The notes beneath the pieces are model-generated. The model ran no database searches, was not told where the DNA came from, and saw only the letters and a list, made by a program, of their open reading frames with translations. Below are positions 38,855-49,757 of a DNA stretch of 64,000 nt, one piece after another. The DNA lies in NCBI GenBank assembly GCA_014529385.2, contig CM043962.1, forward strand, positions 35,369,598-35,433,597. Direction: 5' to 3'. A program made the translations under genes and the position numbers. Positions within the stretch are counted from its first letter, which is position 1; every line of letters begins with the position of its first letter. The stretch comes from Adiantum capillus-veneris (lineage: Eukaryota > Streptophyta > Polypodiopsida > Polypodiales > Pteridaceae).

Positions 38855-39600
38855 CTAGGAGGTTTGCATCCCTCTGTAGAGGTCCATGCCTAAACAGAGA
38901 AGATGCCTACTTAGTGCTATTTCCATCCACCTTGGATGGCTTAGCAAACAACTAATACAGTCAGTTTGTAGAGAACCATTTTACGACTTGGGCAGCACTG
39001 AGGCGACAGTTCTATGAAGCTTTCAAACCAGGTGCCTTTCAAGAGAAAGTCTTGAAAGGCAAATTTTGGTGCTCCAACTTGATGAGACATTTGCAGAACT
39101 CATGACAACAACAAAGTCTCTGGTGGCCAAGCTTCCCCAAAAACCTGTAGACTTCATGATCAAGAAGTGGGTGGAGAAGGCTCTCCCAAAGACGTCTCAA
39201 CAAAAGCTGTGGGAGACTCTCCGACCTGAAGCAACTATGGCGGAGTTTGTCGCTGCCGCTACCAAAGTTGAGGGGACAAGGCGTTTATTCAAGGATTCCC
39301 CCAGGTAGAGTCTGCCTCAATCCTCATGGAAAGTGCATTCGACCCTTTGATTTCTTTACGTAGAGAACTCGAAACGCTGAAATTCAATGAGATCTTCAGG
39401 AGGAGAGGTCCTTCAACAGGAGAAGTCCCCACATCAAGAGGATTTAGAACAAATGCTCCTCTGTGCAGCTAATAATGAAATGTTTACAAATGTTTATGCA
39501 AAAATCGAAAGCAAGTGCATAGAGAGACCATGCTTGCATTGCCTTGTGAGCGAGGATTGTGAAGAGGAACAATCCTCACCTTGTTCGCCGTAGCATCCAC

Positions 39601-40745
39601 AAAGAAATGATTAGGACCTCTATGCTCTGCCAAGGAAGCTGGAGTGAATCCCTGAGCCTGCTACAAAGAGAATACATGAAGCCCATCCACATCCAAGTCT
39701 CTCAACGCAAGCTTGGAATCCCCCTCCAGGGACTCCAATACCATCTGGGAAAAGCACCTGTGGATAGAGGGAAAAATGTAGTAGGGTTCGCAAATTCAAG
39801 ACCATCCGCATCAATCTGGCTCACGTAATCCTTCCAAAGGAATCCAAACATAACCTTCTATACCACATGTGGTATCAAGAACCTATAGTCTTTTTATTTC
39901 ACCATATCCTAAAGAGGAGAAAACCTACTCCTATATCCAGACATGCTATTTGTGCAAGATGTACAAACCCCCTCTGGCTATCAAGCACGGATCATGAGAT
40001 AGTTGCAACACCTCCCAGCTAGTATCATCAATCCAGCTGGTCCACTTCAGCATAGATAACAAGAGATTCCTCTCTTCTAAACAAAACTCCACCCAGGGGG
40101 TATGTAGAACACCTGGACTAAATGAAAAGCTCCTGCTGAACCAACAGTACAGCACCTCTTGTTGAAAGATAAACCACCTGATACCAAGAGGCCATACAAG
40201 GCTTGATAGGGAAGAGCTCATCACCTTTCAAAGAGAAGAAAGACAAGGGTCTCAACCACATCCAACCATCTCTAGCAACCTTGCAATTCCAATGCAAGTT
40301 GTAGCCACCTTGTCCCCATAGGTGTGCCGAAACATAAACTCTCCAGTGTCCTCCAACATATCTAGACGATGCGGAGTCACAAGAGGGTATCCACCATAGA
40401 CAGGTGTAAACCGGGTTCAAGGCTGCAAGCAACAGTAAGGGCCCCGCACAATGTACAATGCTTATTTAACGTTTACAATGTTGAAAACTTGAAAACATGG
40501 CTCTTGCAACACACATTGCTTATTTAATGTTTACAAGGTAAAAAATGGACGACATGCGACCCTAACTTCAATGCTTGTGAAGAACAGATCATCACCAATA
40601 TAATGCATAGCTTAAACAACAGGGACAAAATCCCTACTCAAACATATCCCGTCCTTGGATACAATCCCTGTTCGTAGGTGCTGATAGAGTCCACTACGCT
40701 TAGTGCTTTTCAGCTATTATCACTCACATCTTTCCTTGTTTGAGA
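39601..40745. other. Gene-free stretch
   Basis: No protein family is recognised. Short ORFs on both strands (up to 104 codons at 40118-40432, minus) lack any motif. The pair of similar strings cttatttaacgtttacaatg and cttatttaatgtttacaagg at 40462 and 40510 suggests a local duplication. Confidence 0.45.
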
Positions 40746-41693
40746 GACGTTGTAAAACCCTCCTCCGAAGGCCCCACTCTCGTCGGCGAGAGTGGTCTAC
40801 TATTGATTGCACAAACTGGTACAAACTAAATGTATGTGACTGATGCAAGTCTAGGCTAGATCGATGACAACGACGGGGATGGTGAAACCGATCTAAGGGC
40901 TAAAATCTGCTACTCTTTATCTGCTGTCCGAAAATGCTCAAGGCTGAAATCTGCTGCAAATCAAAAACGCTGAATTGGGGCTGATTTCTGCTGCTGAAAA
41001 ATGCTGATTTCGGGCCTGAAACTGCAGGTCTTTAGGGCTGAAAACTGATGGTCTTCATCTGCTGAAAATTGCAGGTCTTAGGGCTGAAAATCGCCATGCA
41101 CAAGGGAGGGCGATCTGGCTCCAAAAATGCTAGGGCTGCAATTCTGGAAAACGCTATATGCTGGGAACTTCTTGGCGATGTTGCTAGCTTGAGAAAACGC
41201 TAGTTCCTGAAGTGTGTGGCGATGGGTTGCTAATGCAAAAACGCCAAGAGCAGGGGGAATCTTGTCGATGAGGATGGAAAACACTAGGGAGTCTGCTTGA
41301 GGGGTTCTTGCTTGAGAAGTTGCCTGTTGAGCGGTGGAGCTCCTGCCGCCTCTTCTGCCAATTAGTGCTAGTCTAGGGTTGACTTACTCAATTTTCCCTA
41401 CCTACTTCCCAACAAAAGTCACTTAAAAATAATAAGTGAAAAATGTCAAAAATAGGTAAAATAGGCTAAATGCACTGGAAAATTTCCTTGAAGGATTCTG
41501 ATGGGAATGCTTATGATCATGCTATGTGCAACTAGAGGATATGCATCTACACTAAGTGACTGGGCATGCACGGTCTACGAATAGACTCACAAAAGTACCA
41601 GATCACTTCTAATCTAAACTGACTGGACTGACTGAACCCTTGTCGTGCTGTAGCTTGTCCACGAACACATAGGGTTGTATGTGTCACGTGACA
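40746..41693 (-). repeat. 3' LTR, outer end lost
   Basis: On the element strand it begins TGTCACGTGACAC directly after the purine tract. The portion at 40905-41095 is an array of short degenerate units (gggctgaaa, tctgctg, aaacgct) also present in the other LTR. Homology to the right LTR stops at 40746, where gacgt precedes TGTAAAACC. Confidence 0.85.
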
Positions 41694-42144
41694 TTCCCTC
41701 CTTTTCAAAGTGAGGTACTGGTACCGAACTGTATGGCGTCGAGGGAGATCGCCAATAGCATCCCGAATCTTAGAAGGGACTCTTTGCCGGCCCACTCTGA
41801 TGTGTGGGTCGTACGGTACTTGAACTTCATAAAGGTCTGCAATGCTTGCTGCTTTGGGCCGCGCCGAAAGCGACACAAAGTCTTCTGTGGCTCCTTCGAT
41901 GCTTCAACTTCGTCTAGAGTCATGCTTCTTTCTTCTTCAAGAATCTCCATGGTTGAAAATTCTTGAAACCATTTCCAACACAAAACCATGAACATACCTA
42001 TTCCATGTGAAGTGAGTGGAAAAAATATTGTCTTCCTTAAAGACTGTGCATGCAATGTAGATGATCAAACAGACAGAGTGCTAAACCTTTCACCACACAC
42101 ATGTAAACAATGAGATCGAATCTTTCTCTTTTGATCTAATTCAA

Positions 42145-43281
42145 TCAACTGTGGCAATTCACAATGGAAATGCCCATGCTGGTGTTCATACTTTCATGTG
42201 CTCTTTCTACGAATGTGTCATGCGAAGGAAGAGATAACATGGAATGTGACTTCCTTGAATGCATACTTTTTAGCTTTTCATGAAATTTCCGCATACATAC
42301 GTGCTCATTCATGAGTGAAACGTGCTCAACGTACAATATGTCATGCCTAGGAAAAGGGATCACATATAGAGGCCGACTAAAATACAGAAAACGATCACGA
42401 ATGAAATACTCGTACAATGCGTGCATATTAATCCTGCGAACACATAATACTTCCTGTGAGGGTTCTTTGGACCTAGGCTCGAGAGCCAAGATCGATCCTT
42501 CGTGATTGATCGAATCTGCAACGAGGTTAGCTTCGCTAGAAAAAGCATCCACTAACACATTATCCTTCTGAACAATCACATCATCTTCATGAAAATCCTC
42601 ATGCTGGTGATAAATCACATCTTGATCATCATGGAAATCATCATGCTTGTCATTATCAACCAAATCATCATGCTTATGATTATCATTCAATTCATCATGC
42701 TTCTCATAATCATGCAAATCCTGTGTGTCATGCTTTGGAGAAGAAGAGACTGAGAGAGTCTCTTTCTCCTGAATCCGTTCAATCTTGTCCTGCACATTAG
42801 CAATGAGAGAGGGAGAATGAACAACTTCCTCTCCACGAATGACAATGGGAGAGTCACTTTTGGCATTGAGAGTGAAAGTGTTAGCCTCCCAATCAATGAG
42901 AGGGTTAAGCTCACGAAACCATCGAATACCCAAAATCATATCACATTCTGAGAGAGGAGAGATAAAAAATTTTCTACGGAAAGCAATTTGTTAAATTGTA
43001 AACAACACACCAAGACACTCTTGCGTAACGAGAGAGTCCATACCGGGAACAAAGCCAGAGACCTCGAGAGGAGATTTCTGACTAACCTCTAGGCGGGCTC
43101 TCTCAACAAGAGAGGGACTGATCACATCATGCATACTACCTGGGTCAAACAATATGATTTTTGTTTTGTTTTCGGAGTCGGGCGGGGCAAGCCCGGCCGC
43201 TCCCCTTATCCACCATAAAAGTGGACAAGAAGAACGACCAGGACTATGCCCCGAGAAACCGAAGGCAGATGCTTTTGTCAC
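42145..43281 (-). pseudogene. Retropepsin with His/Asp-rich extension
   Basis: The upstream open segment (43281-42991) contains IILFDPGSMHDVISPSLVERA, the aspartic protease site with D-P-G in place of the usual D-S-G or D-T-G. A frame break follows, and the next segment (42939-42145, 264 codons) starts MILGIRWFRELNPLIDW, the conserved C-terminal protease strand. Where RT should begin there is instead a low-complexity region with repeated HDD, KHDD and KHDEL-type units (about residues 68-120 of this segment), then about 140 residues of unknown sequence ending at 42145. No RT motif is seen. The His/Asp region could bind metal ions, but that is speculation. Confidence 0.8.
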
Positions 43282-43476
43282 TAGTTTCCTCTGGACTCGG
43301 GAGGCCAGAATTATCTACACTCTTAGGGCGATGACTTTTCCCTTGAGAGACCCATTTCGGTGGGCGTGACATCAAACAATATGACAAAATGCTGCCCCGT
43401 CATATGACCATAACATTTAATGAGAGAATCATCAATGGGAGGGTCAAGAGAAACTTGGGGCACACTCGTGTTATCA

Positions 43477-44945
43477 TTAATCATTAATTGCATTGACAGA
43501 GGAAGTGGGTTCTGTGGATTCTTTAGATTCATTCGATTCAAGCTTAGGACATGTTCTTTTTATGTGACCTTTAATGTGACAATGAAAACAACGACCTTCC
43601 TTAGAATAAGTGCTTTGCTCTTCCGACGTGATGTATCCTTTTAAAATTCCTTGTGCTACCTTTTCATCTGGAGTGAGCTTAGATTTAGCAATTGTGTTAG
43701 CATTACCCTTAGGTTCATTGGAAGAATTCTTTTCTGAAAGACTGTTGGAAGATTGGTTAGAAGAGTTACTGTTCTTACCATTCTTGCCGTTCTTACCGTT
43801 CTGAGGGTTCTGAGAAGTCTGAGAGGTACTTGTGGTAGTCTTGTTCTCCTTAGGCTTTCCCTTGTTGTGCTTCATCTCCTGTGCGAGAGCAATCGCTACC
43901 GCCTTGTTGAGATCGATTGGATCGAGCACCTCGACATCGTACTTGATATACTCGTCCAATCCATAAAGGAATGCCTCTTTGCGTTCATCATCCGACTTGC
44001 GTAATTGGGTACCTAGCTGAAAAACACGATCAGAAAAAGACATAACCGGCATACCATTTTGCTTGAGAGCGCGCCAATCATCCTTCAATCGTGCGAGATA
44101 CTGAGGTGGCATAAACCGCGCCTTGAGCTTGTCTTGGAAATCAGCCCAATTGAAGGAAAGGGGCGTGAGTTCGTTGGCTTCCTCTAGGTGCGCGGCTAAC
44201 TGTGTCTCTTGCCATGCGTGGTACCAATTGATGCATCACCGGCAAGGTACATGGCTGTCGTCAAAACTTTGCTATTTCCTGTCTTCTTAGTTGTCGCAAA
44301 ATAAGCATTAAATGGATGCAACCAAGAATGAATAACCGTAGCATCCATCTTACCATCATACTTACTGAAAGTCAACTTCTCTGTGACTGGGTTGTCGGAA
44401 TCCGCATCGTGGCTTGCACCACTTGAGGAACTCCCGCGATCTTTGGCTGGTTCGGACTTCGAGGCAAGTACTTGTCGAACCAATTCTTGAGTGCGGAGGT
44501 CTCTTTGAGCCTCATGCTCGGCCTCCAAGGCCGCTCTTTGAGCCTCCCGTTCCTCCTTTCTTTGTGCTTTTCGTTCGTTTCGTTCACCGCGCTCGCGTTC
44601 TAAAGCAATGCGAGTCGCTTCTTGTTTTATTGCATTTCTTTCATTTCGTTCTTCGCGCTCGCGTTCCAAAGCAATGCGAGTCGCTTTTTGTTGTGCCAGC
44701 GCAATTCGATTTGCTTCTTGTTGTGCCAGCGTAAGGCGAGTCGCTTCGCAATTTGCTTCTTGTTGTTGGACCATCATGTCCAACATCGACTTGACCATCG
44801 CCTCTATGGAAGTTGGTACAAATCGTGGCGTAGATGGAGAAGGGGGAGGGTCAGAAAAATCTCTTGGTGGGGAGAACTCTTCGTCGCCTCTCTCATGCTC
44901 ATCACCTGTATACGAAGTATCCATTCCGCTTCGGGTGATGACCAT
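43477..44945 (-). pseudogene. gag with charged repeat helix and CCHC knuckle
   Basis: Starts at ATG 44945 (MVITRSGMDTSYTGDEHERG). Residues 55-150 are an Arg/Glu/Ala/Gln-rich helix made of repeated blocks (QEATRIALERER, QKATRIALERER, QQEANRIALAQ), likely coiled coil. A gag domain follows (KLTFSKYDGKMDATVIHSWL, AYFATTKK). A frame break near 44196 joins the second open segment (44112-43477), with MPPQYLARLKDDWRALKQ and LDEYIKYDVEVLDP, an Asn/Gly/Lys repeat (GKNGKNGKN) and a complete zinc knuckle CFHCHIKGHIKRTC. The frame break is the only obvious damage. Gag should package the element RNA. Confidence 0.85.
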
Positions 44946-45357
44946 GCACTATGATCTTTGGTTCTTAAGTTCACAAAGAACTTGGGTTCTTGAGGGTTTT
45001 CTTTCGCTAGCAATCTGTGTTTGAGAAGGATCTTCTCTTCACCCGAGTTCTGTTCTTTTCCACGGGCGCACCCCTTGGCGGCCTTGCGCTCACACCAAGG
45101 TTGCTTTTTCCCACCTCACGTCGATTGGCCGGCTGCTAAGTGCACGGTCCGCTCTCAATGAGTGAAAAGAGACACAAGGGGAGGTTGGACAAGCCCTTCT
45201 TTCTTGGGATTCCTATCACTCTTCAAAAACACGATTAGGAATCGACACGCCCAAGCGAACTTGGGTTCGTGCGAACGCAACAAACAAAAAAAATTCTTGT
45301 GATTCTTGTGGTTCTTTCCTTGAGTGATACAGAACACTGCCAAAGCTCTGATACCAA

Positions 45358-46318
45358 TGTCAGGTGCAGTGGAATGAATGAACTTTGCTCAAGATGAGTG
45401 CTCCGAATTGTGCTCAAGGTTCCTTTTGTTCTTATTGAAGGGAGAGCCTTCCGTTCTTAATGAGAGAGTGCTATGATCACAAACAAAGTGAATGGACTTT
45501 GTGTGTGCACATGTATGAAACTGAGAGATAGAGAAAGAAGAGAAATACGACACCAAAGACGTTGTAAAACCCTCCTCCGAAGGCCCCACTCTCGTCAGCG
45601 AGAGTGGTCTACTATTGATTGCACAAATTGGTACAAACTGAATGCATGTGACTAATGCAAGTGTAGGCTAGATCGATGACGACGACGGGGATGGCGAGAC
45701 CGATCTAAGGGCTAAAATCTGCTACTCTTTATTTGCTGTCCAAAAACGCTCAAGGCTGAAATCTGCTGCAAATCAAAAACGCTGAATTGGGGCTGATTTC
45801 TGCTGCTGAAAAACGCTGATTTGGGGGCTGAAACTGCAGGTCTTTAGGGCTGAAAACTGTTGGTCTTCATCTGCTGAAAATTGCAAGTCTTAGGGCTGAA
45901 AATCGCCATGCACAAGGGAGGGCGATCTGGCTCCAAAAACGCTAGGGCTGCAATTTTGGAAAACGCTATATGCTGGGAACTTCTTGGCGATGTTGCTGGC
46001 TTGAGAAAACGCTAGGTCCTGAAGTGTGTGGAGATGGGTTGCTGATGCAAAAACGACAGAGCAGGGGGAGTCTTGGCGATGCGGATGGAAAATGCTAGGG
46101 AGTCTGCTTGAGGGGTTCTTGCTTGAGAAGTTGCCTGTTGAGCGGTGGAGCTCCTGCTGTCGCTTCTGTCAATTAGTGCTAGTTTAGGTTTGCTTATATA
46201 CAAACTTACTCAATTTTCCCTACCTACTTTCCAACAAAAGTCACTTAAAAATAATAAGTGAAAAATGTCAAAAATAGGTAAAACAAGCTAAATGCATTGG
46301 AAAATTCCCCTGAAGGAT
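45358..46318 (-). repeat. 5' LTR, outer end lost
   Basis: Ends CCTGACA on the element strand, directly against the primer site at 45345-45357. Includes 210 bp (45358-45567) that the left copy lacks. Homology to the left LTR stops at about 46318, where LINE sequence starts. Confidence 0.85.
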
Positions 46319-48175
46319 CATTTGCAGATTCTCCCCGCCGCCCGTTCTTTTGCCACAGCAATAGACACAGAGAGGCTCCAGCTCCGCCACAGAGGGACTC
46401 GTCCGAAGCCCCCTCGCCCCACACCGCTAAGCCCACCATTCGACTTGCTCTTTCGCCGATAGAGCAAGCGAGCCTAGTCGTAGAGGTAGAGCGCTTGCAG
46501 GCGACTTCTGTCATCTGTAAGATTCTCGGCACCCGACCTAGCAGAGGAGAGCTGCGTGACCTTCTCCAGGCCCGCCTTCTCGCAGAGGTGGGCAAGATCT
46601 TGGACGTACAGATACTCGGATGAGGTTACTATCAGATCGAGTTTGAGACCTCCGAGATGGCGTCCAAGGTCATCGCCATGAGTCCACTGACCATCCGAGC
46701 AGCACGTGCCCACTTTCGACAGTGGAGACATGGTTTCGACCCTACTTCGGATATTCTAGTAGAGGAGACAGACATCCCCATCTCTGTCTGCTTTTTGCGT
46801 TTGTGGAGGAAGTACTTACCACTTTTGTCCACGATCGGCTCAGCCATTGGGACTGTCCTGGAGACACCTCGCACGGCAGCCTCAATAGCTGCCAAGGCGG
46901 CTGGCATTCCCTCAGTTTGCTTTTTGGTCGGACACACTCACATGCTCCCGAAGGTTATTCTTCTGCCTTGGGTGAGTGGGGGTTGGTTTAGACAGAGTGT
47001 GGAGTATTCGGGCCTCCCGAACCAGTGCTTCATTTGTCGACAGATGGGCCATCTAGCGAAGGCCTGTCCATGGAGGAGGCCTCGACCTACACCACAGCCT
47101 AAGCCCCAGCCTGCAAGGGCTGGCCAGCAGACACAGACAGAGACACAGCGCACACATACAGAGCCACCCTCTGAGTCTGGGCTCCAGCGGAGGAGGGATG
47201 GCAGCAGGCCAGTGGTAGACGACGACAGGGGCCACAGCGTCAGCCTGTCACTCAGAGTGGTCCTCAGGCACCTACTCAACAGTAGTGGGTTCCCACGAGG
47301 AACCGTTTTGGCTTGAGCAGGATGAGGTCCCTGCTCCAGCCCCCACCCCAGCTTCACCCTCGACAGCCATTCCCCCCCCCCCCCCGAGTTCCCCCCCTTT
47401 TCCTCATCCTCCCCCCACCTCCCCTGCTCCCGCCGCCTCTTCCCCTTGCCCCTCTTCTTCTGTCGCTCCCTCCCGCTTCTCTTCTCCACCAGCTCCTTCT
47501 CCCCCCCCTCCTACTTCAGTTCCACAGTCGACCAAGGGGACAGGGCCTTCTCCGGCGGCTAGGAGATCTCTTGGCAGCGCCTTTGCCACGAGTCGCTTAG
47601 CGAGAGAGGGACAGCCTTTCTTGCGGCCCCCTCTGCAGATACAGACATCTTCCCTTGCAGCTATTCCTCGTGGTCTGACGAGCATTGATATCCGACGCCG
47701 ATGGGACTTCTTCGACTACGGCTTCACTCGTTTTCTCGGCGACCCCTCAGCAGACCATGAGGCAGCCTGCTTCAGGGTCCATGTTTTGTTCCTTACCGCT
47801 AGGGGGAGAGAGGCATTGGATTCAGCAGTTGGCTTCTCCTTCCCCCTTTGCGGCAGGGACCAGACAGAGTGGACTCTCGACTAAGTGTTGGGATGGTTGC
47901 ACACACAGGTCCTAGAGTTCTCTCACCACATGGGAGAACTAGAAGTTACAGACATGCTCCAGACTTTGTGGCCATTGGCTAAGTTTGCGGTCACACCTCC
48001 AGACTCAGTAGGATGTAGACACATTGAGGTTTACTTCTTTACCGATACACAATGCTTGCCATGCTATGTATACATTCATGAGGACTCCTGGACAAACGAG
48101 GTTGCTTTACGTATGGCTCGCTCTGCTTGGGCTTGGGCCAGGCACTCGTTGCAGTCAAGCCTATCTAGAGGACGC
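46319..48175 (+). pseudogene. LINE ORF1 (DUF4283 and zinc-knuckle type)
   Basis: The open frame begins at the junction with the truncated LTR, so the true start is lost. A DUF4283-like region (LSPIEQASLVVEVERLQATS, FETSEMASKVIAMSPLTI, HGFDPTSDILVEETDIPISV) is interrupted by TGA at 46621. It ends in a CCHC knuckle CFICRQMGHLAKAC (about 47032). A frame change near 47290 is followed by a Pro/Ser-rich linker and a further region (RRRWDFFDYGFTRFLGD, TAA at 47882, then HIEVYFFTDTQCLPCYVYIHED). Such ORF1 proteins bind LINE RNA. The frame is cut by the chromovirus LTR at 48176, and the likely ORF1 C-terminus is on the other side at 56815. Confidence 0.8.
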
Positions 48176-49650
48176 TGTCACCTGCATCTGACTACTATCT
48201 ATCCTTTTTGTTGATTTCTTTCTTATTATTTATTCATTTTCACTTTTTGGAAACACCCCTTTGGAAATCTAACTGCCCTGCATTGCATAGCTAGTATGGA
48301 ACTGTTCAGAGGGAGTCCAGGCCTAAGGGCAAGAGAGCACTAAGGTTGGACAAGGACTATGGTTAGCCAAAGTGGGGTCATTGACTAGCCAAAGTGGAAT
48401 CCTTTGCTACAGAGGCTACATTTCAGTTCTTGGTGTGGCTGCAGTGTACAAAGAGGGTTAGATGACCTAGAAAGATACAATGGCAGCATCTCCTAAAATT
48501 TAGGGGACTGCTATTTTGGACATGAAAATGTGCTCGCGTCATTACCTCCGGAATGACAAGGGGAACATTTTATTACTCTGCCATGAAGTCAACTGGGCAA
48601 GCGGTCGGGAGATTTTTAGGCAACAACCCCGAAACGGGAAATGGCCTGTAAATGTGCCAAGTGGCACATTTCTGTGCACTTTCCTCATGCATGAAGAAGT
48701 GGTGCTGATTTTAGAGAAGAGAGGGCTCATTTTCAGGTCTGTCACAGGTTGAGAGCTACGGAGTGCTTCCTTTCCCTCTTATGTACAGTGCGGTGCCAGG
48801 AGTGATGCCCTGCACGCTACGCACTACTCTCTCTCTCCCCTATGGCAGTATGTTATGCCCCTCTAATGGGCTTTTCATTTGACGAATGTACAGTTATGTG
48901 GGTTCATGCGCGATTGCCGAGGCAAGAGTCTCTTGTACAGGTACTGGATTAGCTAGCGGCTAATCCCCCGTAGATACATGTGAATTCGGAGAGGTTTCAC
49001 GTGCGAAATTCCGTCCGATTCAAAGGGCAAGTAGCCCTACAAGTGCGGGAGCTCGAGGTCTTGCTACGGATGCGATTGGCACGCGAAACGGAGCCTGAAA
49101 CAGTGAATTACAGCCAGCTGTGTATTTTTGCAGGTTTAGGGTTTCAGCCCTAAACGAACCCTAATACCCACAGGAGGTTCGGGGACGCGAGGGGACCGCT
49201 GTACAGGTGATCTGGCGCATTTTCCGGGCAGAAAACAGAGAATTCAGCGTGCTGCAGACTCTCGCCAGGTTTTGCAAAGTGTCCGTATGTGTCAGGAAAG
49301 TCATCCAATGCGTGGGGATACTGACTGTGAAGGGTCCTAGTACAGTTATGCTGCCGAAATCGGGCCAGAACAGTTGAAATTCAGCCAAGATTGTGTGGGG
49401 CAGCTTGTAGGGAACCACAACTTTTATTCCCTCTTTTAAAGAATAAAGAAATACCGAAAGGGGCGCCTATTTAGGGGCCAATCTGGTGTCCGTCTTCTCA
49501 TACAGGTGCAATCTAGCAACTTGCATCCCTTTCCCCTTTTATTGTGTCTTGAAAGTACAGGTAAAGTGGGCGACAAATTAAATGGGTGAAAGCAAATAAA
49601 GTTTAAGTCTAAGGTCTACCGCCCTTTTTGGATTTACCAAGCTGGTTTCA
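48176..49650 (+). repeat. 5' LTR of the chromovirus
   Basis: 1,475 bp. Contains a TATA-like cctatttaggggcc near 49469 in the same context as the 35.1-kb element LTR, and an aataaagaaat signal just before it. Divergence from the right copy is a few percent by eye. Confidence 0.93.
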
Positions 49651-49757
49651 TGGTTCCATCGCCGTGATTAAATCACTTTTTCCCATAGAAGTGAGCCTTG
49701 GTCAGTTTGGGCTTGAAGACACAGGGGATCATAGACCAGACACAGGGAATTGCAATT

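Larger units (their letters stand above)
35102..38859 (+). mobile_element. Non-autonomous LTR retrotransposon with gag head and chromodomain tail
   Basis: LTRs at 35107-36623 (1,517 bp) and 37370-38854 (1,485 bp) flank an internal region of only 746 bp. Target duplication CTAGG is perfect at 35102-35106 and 38855-38859. A canonical iMet primer site (TGGTATCAGAGC) lies at 36625-36636 and a purine tract (AAGAGGGA) directly before the right LTR. The LTRs differ at roughly 30 positions by hand count (about 2%) plus three indels that together account exactly for the 32-bp length difference. Protease, RT, RNase H and the integrase core are all missing, so mobilisation would need enzymes from a relative, plausibly a chromovirus. 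The size class is that of LARD or TR-GAG-like derivatives. Confidence 0.95.
34774..39600 (+). pseudogene. Older gypsy gag, split by the 35.1-kb element
   Basis: The left part (34774-35101) ends FSTFKRLSTKNANDHA-like; the right part (38860-39600) continues from the target site with gag signatures in broken frames: LFPSTLDGLA, FTTWAALRRQFYEAF and an L-rich helix region. Removing the inserted element and one CTAGG restores a continuous sequence across the junction. Several stops and frameshifts exist on both sides, so this gag was already decaying or has decayed since. Identity beyond Ty3/gypsy gag is not clear. Confidence 0.6.
40746..46318 (-). mobile_element. Minus-strand LTR element carrying only gag and protease
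   Basis: Partial LTRs at 40746-41693 and 45358-46318 share about 750 bp (40746-41497 with 45568-46318). An iMet primer site (TTGGTATCAGAGC on the minus strand) adjoins the right LTR and a purine tract (AAAAGGAGGGAA) adjoins the left one, so the 3.66-kb internal region is complete. It encodes gag, a zinc knuckle, a retropepsin and a His/Asp-rich tail but no RT, RNase H or integrase. Both LTRs are cut at their outer ends: the left lacks about 210 bp of its U5 side and the right lacks about 180 bp of its U3 side where the LINE begins. No target duplication can therefore be sought. This is a TR-GAG-like non-autonomous element. Confidence 0.88.

Noticed and set aside
39946-40432. Minus-strand ORFs of 92 and 104 codons as a possible gene
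   Set aside because: No motif, no start context and no splice signals; overlapping ORFs on the same strand look equally plausible.
46319-46330. Clean LINE insertion into the LTR of the gag-protease element
   Set aside because: The missing LTR part does not reappear after the LINE 3' end, so a simple insertion with target duplication is not supported.
47285-47884. Pro-rich 199-codon ORF as an extensin-like host gene
   Set aside because: It continues the LINE ORF1 reading after a frame change and the Pro-rich part is its linker.
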